In this document: positions 33,892-40,368 of the stretch, one piece after another
How positions within the stretch are numbered: position 1 is the stretch's first letter
Layout: each line of letters opens with the position of its first letter
Origin: an uncultured Candidatus Melainabacteria bacterium
GTDB taxonomy: Bacteria > Cyanobacteriota > Vampirovibrionia > Gastranaerophilales > Gastranaerophilaceae
Assembly (NCBI GenBank): GCA_934692485.1
Contig: CAKUTX010000012.1
Location: 1-43,517 of the forward strand
Length of the DNA stretch: 43,517 bases
Direction of reading: 5' to 3'
Translations under genes and position numbers: made by a program
The notes under the pieces: model-generated
Seen by the model: the letters and a program-made list of their open reading frames with translations, nothing else
Database searches by the model: none
What the model was told of the DNA's origin: nothing

Positions 33892-34437
33892 CTATGCCAT
33901 AAAGCCTTTCACAACAGTTCTTGTTTTTTCTTCTGTTGGCATTTGTTTATAAATCGGTTTGCTTGTATTTTCCCCAAAACCTTGAACAACAACTCTTTCT
34001 GTCGCTATTTGAGTTTTTTGGAATGGCACATTCGGAGTTCCTTTTGAAACAATCATAGGATCAGTGTTTAAAGAAAAACCGTTTACAACCTTTCTTTGAG
34101 TAGGAACGTCATATACAACATGTCGTTGAATTCTATTAGATTTTGAAATAGGGAAAAAACGAACAAAACCTCTGTTTGGTATTCCAGGAATTCTCTTGAA
34201 CAAACCTTTTTGCCCTCCAAAACCAGAAATAACAACTCTTGCATTTGCCTGCTCTAACACAGAAAGCCTTTTAAAATGGATTTCATCTAAATTCGGCCCA
34301 TTAAACCCACTTACAACAGTTCTTTTTAAGCCATTTCCTTGTTGTTTTATAGTTCTTGAAAAAGTTTGACTAAACCTGCGAGCTGGCCGTTTTTTACTTG
34401 CCTTTATTGTAGCATTTAATAACTTAATTCCCCACAT
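33892..34437 (-). CDS. Protein with repeated R-x-V-V-x-G-F motifs, unknown
   Basis: 181 residues, strongly basic, without signal peptide or membrane segment. A seven-residue motif recurs: RTVVSGF (39-45), RVVISGF (67-73), RKVVNGF (115-121), RVVVQGF (148-154) and RTVVKGF (173-179), with a worn copy RHVVYDV (105-111). Spacing varies from 25 to 48 residues, so these are short binding motifs or beta strands in a flexible chain rather than a tight solenoid. AAGGAG lies before the ATG, supporting a real gene. It lies between REP copies 2 and 3, and REP copy 2 would form the 3' end of its message. No family recognised. Confidence 0.6.
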   Translation of the reverse strand: MWGIKLLNATIKASKKRPARRFSQTFSRTIKQQGNGLKRTVVSGFNGPNLDEIHFKRLSVLEQANARVVISGFGGQKGLFKRIPGIPNRGFVRFFPISKSNRIQRHVVYDVPTQRKVVNGFSLNTDPMIVSKGTPNVPFQKTQIATERVVVQGFGENTSKPIYKQMPTEEKTRTVVKGFMA

Positions 34438-34746
34438 AATTAATTCTCCTTATAATATTTCCCATATATTAAAAAAAATTGAATTCAGAAAAATTGCCCA
34501 ACATCACATATCATATTGCATATAAAAGAGCCATTATGCCAGAGTTTCATACATATTTTAATGTTTCGTTACAATTAAATTATGGTGAATTCAAGAAGCA
34601 AGGATAGATTTATAAATATGTAAAGGTAAGCTATTAGGGGAAGTGTTCTCTTTATGTTTAAAAACAAATCATAATAACACTTCTTGAGATTATGACATTT
34701 ATCAAACGTCACTAACTAATTCTTTCTTGCCAAAAGAAAGTTGAGG
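34438..34746. other. Gene-free stretch between REP-linked genes
   Basis: About 310 bases without a supported gene. A 23-codon frame at 34534 lacks a ribosome-binding site. A weak inverted repeat GAAGTGTT/AACACTTC and a CTTTCTTTTGGCAAGAAAG-type hairpin are present near the right end. Confidence 0.4.
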
Positions 34747-34794
34747 TAGAATGTAGGGTGGGAAAAGCGGAAGCGGTTCCCACCTTCATAATCT
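34747..34794 (+). repeat. REP element, copy 3
   Basis: Identical over 48 bases to copy 1, including the GTAG foot and GGAA tetraloop, in the same orientation, about 1.5 kb away. It stands alone, without its own transposase. Confidence 0.85.
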
Positions 34795-34807
34795 CTTATT
34801 CCTGTTT

Positions 34808-34832
34808 AAAAAGGGGCGAGATTGCCCCTTTT
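34808..34832 (-). terminator. Terminator after the cupin gene
   Basis: Stem AAAAGGGGC / GCCCCTTTT with loop GAGATT, immediately after the minus-strand cupin stop; T-runs on both strands. Confidence 0.85.
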
Positions 34833-34836
34833 AATT

Positions 34837-35211
34837 TTAGCACAATTCAGCATCGCCAAGTCCAAATTGTTCTAAACTATTAGATTTTGCTTGAACACAA
34901 ATATATTCTAAATCAGTTTTTGCTTCCATTGTTCTTACGGCATTTGGAAGAACTTTGATACAAGTCCCTTCTTTGAATTCGACAACTTCATTATCTAGAG
35001 TCATTGAACCTTCCCCTTTTAAGAAAATATAAACTTCTTCATTCTGTTTGTGTTTGTGATTGAATGGTAATTTTACTCCAGCAGGCATTGCACTAACTGA
35101 AATTTCACAACTTGTTAATCCCAACAAATCGTGCAAAAATGCTTTGCCGTTTTCATAATTTTTGCCTACTTCACTAATTTTTCCGATTTCTTCTTTTTTA
35201 AAGTTTGCCAT
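34837..35211 (-). CDS. Cupin-domain protein
   Basis: 124 residues, one conserved barrel cupin. Metal motif 1 is present as LPFNHKHKQNEEVYIFLKGE (His-x-His with a following Glu-Glu), and motif 2 is degraded (VLPNAVRTMEA, without the usual His). Small cupins of this sort act as isomerases, dioxygenases or binding proteins; none can be chosen. AAAGGAG precedes the ATG. A copy of the MarR operator lies just upstream (35229-35242) and the MarR gene ends 48 bases before it on the same strand, so it is probably controlled by that regulator. Confidence 0.83.
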   Translation of the reverse strand: MANFKKEEIGKISEVGKNYENGKAFLHDLLGLTSCEISVSAMPAGVKLPFNHKHKQNEEVYIFLKGEGSMTLDNEVVEFKEGTCIKVLPNAVRTMEAKTDLEYICVQAKSNSLEQFGLGDAELC

Positions 35212-35228
35212 AATGTTTTTCTCCTTTC

Positions 35229-35242
35229 GTTAGACATCTAAC
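35229..35242. promoter_or_regulatory. MarR operator before the cupin gene
   Basis: GTTAGACATCTAAC, the same palindrome as at 35684-35699, placed just downstream of a TACAAT-like -10 for the cupin gene. Confidence 0.6.
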
Positions 35243-35259
35243 TATTATTGTAAAAAATT

Positions 35260-35670
35260 TTATTTTAATACTTTTCTTAAAAGTTTTTCTATTAATTCAG
35301 ACTCTTCTGGAGATAAATTTTTGTATAACATTTTGTTTAAATCATTTGAAATTTTTTCAAAAGTTGCTTTAAAATCTTCGCCTTTTTGAGTCAAAATTAC
35401 ATAGGTATAACGGCTATCTTTATCCGAAGCTTCTCTTTTTAAATAACCGAGTTTTTCAAGTTTATCAACCAAAACTGTAACCGTTGGTTTTGTTCTATGA
35501 ATGCAATCTGCAATATCTTTCATCGTCATTTTAGCGTTTTGGTAAAGACATACTAGAATATCTCCATGACTTGGAGCAAGTCCTTCTGCACCGTTATTTT
35601 TTAATTCTTCAATAATAAAACGGTTTCCTTTTTCATGGATTTTTGATGCTAAAGATAACATATCATTCAT
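35260..35670 (-). CDS. MarR-family transcriptional regulator
   Basis: 136 residues, a winged helix-turn-helix dimeric repressor: LYQNAKMTMKDIADCIHRTK, then PTVTVLVDKLEKLGYLKREA, and wing DKDSRYTYVILTQKGED. These respond to phenolics, oxidants or antibiotics and usually repress their own gene. Its promoter (TTGACA, 16 bases, TATAAT) has a perfect palindrome filling the spacer, and a second copy precedes the cupin gene downstream. The -10 ends 8 bases before the ATG and no Shine-Dalgarno exists, so the message is probably leaderless. Confidence 0.92.
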   Translation of the reverse strand: MNDMLSLASKIHEKGNRFIIEELKNNGAEGLAPSHGDILVCLYQNAKMTMKDIADCIHRTKPTVTVLVDKLEKLGYLKREASDKDSRYTYVILTQKGEDFKATFEKISNDLNKMLYKNLSPEESELIEKLLRKVLK

Positions 35671-35678
35671 ATAATAAT

Positions 35679-35706
35679 ATTATAGTTAGATGTCTAACTT
35701 TGTCAA
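35679..35706 (-). promoter_or_regulatory. MarR promoter with operator in the spacer
   Basis: -35 TTGACA (35701-35706) and -10 TATAAT (35679-35684) with a 16-base spacer that is almost exactly the palindrome AGTTAGATGTCTAACT (35684-35699). A bound repressor would block polymerase directly. Confidence 0.8.
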
Positions 35707-35826
35707 GAGTTTTTTTTAATTTTTTTATCAGACCATAACATTTTTTTTCAGGCATGAAAGCGGTAAAAAACAATAATACTAACACTTTCCCAAATAGTTT
35801 ATCTATTCCTGCAGAATGACCCAAAT

Positions 35827-36129
35827 TTATATTTTTATCAATAAAAATCGACTGTCTTTTTCTGCGACAACTTTATGTTCGGTGTCTTTTTTGAACATTA
35901 ACAGTTCGTTTTTATCGACTTTGAATTTTTCTGCGTCAAAGTGCATTTCTATTTCTCCGTCAATAACAATTACACATGCATCTCTTTTTGATGTGTGCGT
36001 GTCAATAATTTCTCCTTTTTTTAGCGATATAACTGAAAAACTGCACTCATCGTGTTCCATTAATATTTCTTTTTCAAACATTTTGTCTGTTTCGCCGAGT
36101 TCTTTTAATTTTAATACGTTATAAAACAT
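35827..36129 (-). CDS. Small cupin-like protein
   Basis: 100 residues predicted as a single beta barrel: FSVISLKKGEIIDTHTSKRD, ACVIVIDGEIEMHFD and LLMFKKDTEHKVVAEKDSRF. Cupin motif 1 is reduced (only one His, DTHTSKRD) and motif 2 keeps a His (EHKV), so metal binding is doubtful. GGAGG lies 5 bases before the ATG. It may sense or bind a small ligand near the MarR/cupin pair, though it has no copy of their operator. Confidence 0.72.
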   Translation of the reverse strand: MFYNVLKLKELGETDKMFEKEILMEHDECSFSVISLKKGEIIDTHTSKRDACVIVIDGEIEMHFDAEKFKVDKNELLMFKKDTEHKVVAEKDSRFLLIKI

Positions 36130-36359
36130 AGTTCCTCCTTACCTTTAATACAAAATTATTTTAAAATGGATGATGTCGTTTTATATTATTCTGTTATATA
36201 TATTGTTGAACTGGTTTTGACTGAATTAAAAGTTTAAGTGGAATAATAACAAATACTGTAATTCCAAAATAAGCAAAGATGAACAAATGTGAATTTTTGT
36301 TTATTTATAGACAATTTGAAAAATTTATTGTTTTATATAAATTAGAAATAGGAGTGTGT

Positions 36360-37070
36360 ATGATTTCTAGATTCCCTTTTGTAAAAATTTTGTTGACGAA
36401 TAATGTTACGAGAAATTCCGGCTTAAGGGTTGGGGATGAGATTCTTTTTCAAAAAACTCCGAGTTTGAAATCATTACAAAAAGATACGTTTTGTCACAAA
36501 TATTGGCAACAAATAAAATCAGAAGGTTTGCTTAAAAAATCTGAGCAATCTTCTGTTAAATTGCACGGTGATTTAAACGGGATAAATCATCACTTGATTA
36601 CCGGTGCCAGCCCTAAAAATATGGATAAAGAATTTATGTCATTAGGCCTTACGCCTAGAGATATGATTACTTTGACTGATGTTGAGTTTAAAAGTTTAAA
36701 GCCGACTACAAAAACAATTCAGGTTTTTCGTTCAATTGGAGAAAAACCGGATTTCTTTTCGGAATATAAGTTGTACAAAAAACGACTTGATATAAAAGAG
36801 GGCGAAATTATTGATATGAAAGAATATGCATACGCAACATCAGATATTAATTATGCTAAGGGCTACCTTACAAATAATAAAGGGATTTTATATGATATAG
36901 AAATTCCTAAAGGAGCAAGAGTTTCAATAACCGGTGATAATACCGCAACAAACGAAGTTGTTTTTCCAAGAAGTTCAAAGTTTGTGTGTGTCGGAAAAGA
37001 GCATGTAAAAGATGCAAATAATGATTATACAATAATAAAATTGAGATATGTTGTGCCACAAGAAGTTTAA
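36360..37070 (+). CDS. ADP-ribosyltransferase-like protein
   Basis: 236 residues from the ATG at 36360 (AGGAG 5 bases before); a longer start lacks a ribosome-binding site. The C-terminal half follows the R-S-E type ADP-ribosyltransferase order: Arg124 in VFRSIGE, the 'STS' position as Ala159-Thr160-Ser161 in YAYATSDINYAKGYL, and Glu199 in TNEVVFPRSSKF, close to the usual ExE-V-L-F-P-x-x-S-x-F. The first Glu of ExE is Thr197, so transferase activity or target choice may differ. The N-terminal half (about 1-100) is unassigned. No signal peptide: it may be an effector exported another way or act inside the cell. Confidence 0.6.
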   Translation: MISRFPFVKILLTNNVTRNSGLRVGDEILFQKTPSLKSLQKDTFCHKYWQQIKSEGLLKKSEQSSVKLHGDLNGINHHLITGASPKNMDKEFMSLGLTPRDMITLTDVEFKSLKPTTKTIQVFRSIGEKPDFFSEYKLYKKRLDIKEGEIIDMKEYAYATSDINYAKGYLTNNKGILYDIEIPKGARVSITGDNTATNEVVFPRSSKFVCVGKEHVKDANNDYTIIKLRYVVPQEV

Positions 37071-37376
37071 GAGATTTGTGCAATTATTTGTTGAAAAAAT
37101 GATAAATAATATAAATTTTTTAAATAATTAATGAGATTTCTGATTTGTCAGTGAAACTTTCTTGTAGAATGGGTTTTAGGGTTTGGATGTGAGCATGCTC
37201 CGCGTGTTTTCAGCTATAGCACAATAAAAAATTTTTTAATATTAAATAATGGAAACAATTTTTATGGAAATATGTCAAATTATGAAGATATTTTAATGTT
37301 AATTTTGCCCGATAGATTAAGATAAAACGAAAATCCATCCAAAAATCAATCTTAATAATTCCATTAATCTATTGCA
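37071..37376. other. Gene-free stretch with a GC-richer island
   Basis: About 305 bases without a supported gene. 37166-37220 is richer in G+C and contains the perfect palindrome GAGCATGCTC (37191-37200), then GCTATAGC and an A/T tract. It could be a small RNA or regulatory site; I could not name one. Confidence 0.35.
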
Positions 37377-37404
37377 TTGTCATGCTTTAGTGGTGTATTA
37401 TATT
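37377..37404 (+). promoter_or_regulatory. Promoter of nrdDG
   Basis: -35 TTGTCA (37377-37382), 16-base spacer, -10 TATATT (37399-37404), giving a leader of about 120 bases before nrdD. No convincing NrdR box seen. Confidence 0.6.
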
Positions 37405-37439
37405 AATAAGAATACATAATTGAGATTTGGAAAAATAAT

Positions 37440-37541
37440 ATGACTGGAATGTACTTGAAAATTTTGTTTGACGGACATTTCGGAGGTAGGGGTAAAGGTC
37501 TGACTTTATCAGTGAAGGAGATTGGAGAAAATGCAAAATAA
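37440..37541 (+). CDS. Possible short leader peptide before nrdD
   Basis: 33 codons, beginning MTGMYLKILFDGHFGGRGKG, running through the nrdD ribosome-binding site and stopping 11 bases inside nrdD in another frame. Such an arrangement can couple translation, but the frame has only a weak ribosome-binding site (GGA) and no codon-choice signal, so it may be chance. Confidence 0.2.
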   Translation: MTGMYLKILFDGHFGGRGKGLTLSVKEIGENAK

Positions 37542-39777
37542 TATTTTGGACAATAATAAGATTGTTAATCTTACACCATTAACTTCTAAAAAAACAGTTT
37601 TAAATTCAACTGTTCCAACAGAGCTAAAGAGCGTGAAAGATCATGCAATAGCAAGCAAAACTATTGTTATTAAAAAGGATGGAACGAGAGAAGAATATAA
37701 CTTCCAAAAGATTATTAACGCTGTTAAAAAATCTGCTGGCAGAGTTATGCTACCTTTGTCAGATGAAGATTTTAATGATTTGTCTGAATATGTAGAAAGC
37801 GAAATTGCTAATTTGAATTCTAAAGAAATTACAATTGCGCAGATGCATGACATTGTAGAGAGCGCTCTTGAAGATGTTAGTCCAAAAATTGCAAAAAGTT
37901 ACAGAAATTATCGCAATTATAAAAAGGATTTTGTGCATATGCTTGATAAAGTTTACCAAGAAAGCCAAAAGATTATGTATATCGGTGATAAAGAAAATTC
38001 TAATGCTGATTCTGCTCTTGTATCAACAAAACGTTCTCTTATATTTAACGAATTGAACAAAGAGCTTTATAAAAAGTTTTTCTTGAATGTTGAAGAATTG
38101 CAAGCTATTAATGACGGGTATATTTATATTCACGATATGTCTGCAAGACGTGATACAATGAACTGCTGCTTGTTCGATGTTGCATCAGTTTTGAAAGATG
38201 GTTTTGAGATGGGCAACCTTTGGTATAATGAACCAAAATCTCTAAATGTTGCATTTGATGTAATCGGTGATATTACAATGGCTGCTGCAAGCCAACAGTA
38301 TGGTGGTTTTACATTACCTGAAGTTGATAAAATTCTTGCTCCGTATGCACAAAAAACATATGATGCAAGTTATGAAAAATATATTGAAATGGGTATCTCT
38401 CCGGAACAAGCTGACATTCAGGCAACAAAAGATGTAGAAAAAGATTTTCATGACGGCTTCCAAGGTTGGGAATACAAATTTAATACTGTAGCATCAAGCA
38501 GAGGTGATTATCCATTTATTACTGTTAGTGCAGGTTTGGGACAATCTAAGTTTGAAAAAATGGCAACAATCATAATGCTTAATGTAAGACGTGAAGGTCA
38601 GGGCAAAAAATCTTGCAAAAAACCAGTTCTTTTCCCTAAAATCGTGTTCTTGTTTGATGAAAACTTGCACGGTGAAGGAAAACCGTTAGAAGAAGTTTAC
38701 AAAGCAGGTATTGAATGCTCTAAGAAAGCTATGTATCCAGACTGGTTGTCATTGACAGGACAAGGATATGTTGCTTCTATGTACAAACAGTACGGCAAAG
38801 TTGTATCTCCAATGGGTTGCAGAGCGTTTCTTTCTCCGTGGTATGAAAGAGGCGGAATTCACAAAGCTGATGAAAACGATGTTCCAGTATTTGTTGGAAG
38901 ATTTAATATTGGTGCAATCAGTTTGCATTTGCCTATGATTTATGCAAAAGCTCAAAAAGAAAGTAAAGATTTTTATGAAGTTCTTGATTATTATATGGAA
39001 TTAATCAGAAAAATTCATATTAGAACTTACGATTATCTTGGAGAAATGAAGGCTTCAACAAACCCTCTAGCATATTGCGAAGGCGGTTTCTTGGGTGGCC
39101 ATTTAGGTATTCACGATAAGATTAAACCTGTATTGAAATCAGCAACAGCTTCATTCGGTATTACTGCATTGAATGAATTGCAAGAACTTTATAATGGAAA
39201 ATCTTTGGCCGAAGATGGTGCGTTTGCGCTTGAGGTTATGGAATACATTAACAAAAAAGTTGATGAATTTAAAGAAAAAGATGGTTATTTGTACGCTATC
39301 TACGGTACTCCTGCAGAAAATCTTTGCGGTTTGCAAGTAAAACAATTCAGAAAAAAATATGGTATTGTTAAAAACGTTTCTGATAGAGGTTACGTGTCAA
39401 ACAGTTTCCACTGCCATGTTTCTGAAAAAATTTCACCGATTAAAAAGCAAGATTTGGAACATCGTTTTTGGGACTTGTTGAATGGTGGAAAAATTCAATA
39501 TGTAAAATATCCTGTTTCTTATAACACCGGAGCTATTGAAACATTGGTTAACCGTGCTATGGATTTAGGTTTTTATGAAGGTGTAAACTTATCTTTGTCA
39601 TATTGCGATGATTGTGGACACCAAGAATTGAATATGGATGTTTGTCCGAAATGCGGAAGTAGAAACTTAACAAAAATAGATAGGATGAATGGTTATTTGT
39701 CTTACTCAAGAGTTAAGGGAGATACTCGTTTAAACCAAGCTAAAATGGAAGAAATTAAAGACAGAGTGAGCATGTAA
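37531..39777 (+). CDS. nrdD: Anaerobic (class III) ribonucleoside-triphosphate reductase
   Basis: 748 residues from the ATG at 37531, after GGAG; a TTG three codons upstream is less likely. N-terminal ATP cone (about 45-135; KKDGTREEYNFQKIINAVKK). The barrel follows, with a cysteine pair MNCCLFD and LAYCEGG. The zinc site is Cys692-x2-Cys695 and Cys705-x2-Cys708, and the glycyl-radical loop is DRMNGYLSYSR with Gly721. It makes dNTPs from NTPs using a glycyl radical destroyed by oxygen, so the organism grows anaerobically. Its TAA stop overlaps the nrdG ATG. Confidence 0.97.
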   Translation: MQNNILDNNKIVNLTPLTSKKTVLNSTVPTELKSVKDHAIASKTIVIKKDGTREEYNFQKIINAVKKSAGRVMLPLSDEDFNDLSEYVESEIANLNSKEITIAQMHDIVESALEDVSPKIAKSYRNYRNYKKDFVHMLDKVYQESQKIMYIGDKENSNADSALVSTKRSLIFNELNKELYKKFFLNVEELQAINDGYIYIHDMSARRDTMNCCLFDVASVLKDGFEMGNLWYNEPKSLNVAFDVIGDITMAAASQQYGGFTLPEVDKILAPYAQKTYDASYEKYIEMGISPEQADIQATKDVEKDFHDGFQGWEYKFNTVASSRGDYPFITVSAGLGQSKFEKMATIIMLNVRREGQGKKSCKKPVLFPKIVFLFDENLHGEGKPLEEVYKAGIECSKKAMYPDWLSLTGQGYVASMYKQYGKVVSPMGCRAFLSPWYERGGIHKADENDVPVFVGRFNIGAISLHLPMIYAKAQKESKDFYEVLDYYMELIRKIHIRTYDYLGEMKASTNPLAYCEGGFLGGHLGIHDKIKPVLKSATASFGITALNELQELYNGKSLAEDGAFALEVMEYINKKVDEFKEKDGYLYAIYGTPAENLCGLQVKQFRKKYGIVKNVSDRGYVSNSFHCHVSEKISPIKKQDLEHRFWDLLNGGKIQYVKYPVSYNTGAIETLVNRAMDLGFYEGVNLSLSYCDDCGHQELNMDVCPKCGSRNLTKIDRMNGYLSYSRVKGDTRLNQAKMEEIKDRVSM

Positions 39778-40271
39778 TGAGATACCATAATATAACAAAA
39801 GAAGATATGCTTAATGGTGAGGGACTTCGTTCTGTTTTGTGGGTAGCAGGTTGCACTCATCATTGCAAAAACTGTCATAATCCTATTACTTGGGACATCA
39901 ATGGAGGAATTCCGTTTGATGAAGATGCAAAACAAGAATTGTTTGAGTCATTGGACTTTGACTATGTTTCTGGCTTAACTTTCAGTGGTGGAGACCCACT
40001 TCATCCTCAAAACAGGGAAGAAGTTTTTAAACTTGCCAAAGAAGTTAAGGAAAAATTCCCAAATAAGACAGTTTGGGTGTATTCTGGATTTTTGTGGGAT
40101 GACTTTAAAAACAATCCTAACATGAAATATTTTGACGTATTTTGTGACGGAGAATTTGTAGAAGAATTAAAGGATGTCAGAATTCCGTGGGTTGGAAGTT
40201 CAAACCAACGTGTAATTGATGTTCAAAAATCTTTGGCAAATAAAGAGGTTTGTTTATACAAAAATAGTTAG
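39777..40271 (+). CDS. nrdG: Anaerobic ribonucleotide reductase activating protein
   Basis: 164 residues, a radical-SAM enzyme with the iron-sulphur motif Cys26-x3-Cys30-x2-Cys33 (CTHHCKNCHNP), the family's usual opening and the strand LTFSGGDPLHP (G-G-E/D-P). It uses a [4Fe-4S] cluster and SAM to create the glycyl radical on NrdD Gly721. Start overlaps the nrdD stop (TAATG). Followed by a terminator. Confidence 0.97.
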   Translation: MRYHNITKEDMLNGEGLRSVLWVAGCTHHCKNCHNPITWDINGGIPFDEDAKQELFESLDFDYVSGLTFSGGDPLHPQNREEVFKLAKEVKEKFPNKTVWVYSGFLWDDFKNNPNMKYFDVFCDGEFVEELKDVRIPWVGSSNQRVIDVQKSLANKEVCLYKNS

Positions 40272-40290
40272 TTGGTTTTAAAATAATGAT

Positions 40291-40325
40291 AAAGACAGTG
40301 TAGTTCGTTTTCTACACTGTCTTTT
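40291..40325. terminator. Terminator between nrdG and the FtsH-like gene
   Basis: Stem AAAGACAGTGTAG / CTACACTGTCTTT, loop TTCGTTTT, T-rich tail; it also fits the end of the convergent gene. Confidence 0.88.
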
Positions 40326-40368
40326 AGTTATGTTAATTGTATTGTTATTATTGAATAAGGCTAAAGAA

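Noticed and set aside
33283..34437. A classical insertion sequence with target-site duplication
   Set aside because: The transposase is of the RAYT type, flanked by REP hairpins rather than IS termini, and no clear target duplication was seen.
34534..34605. 23-codon frame beginning MPEFHTYFN between two REP copies
   Set aside because: No ribosome-binding site or promoter and too short to support.
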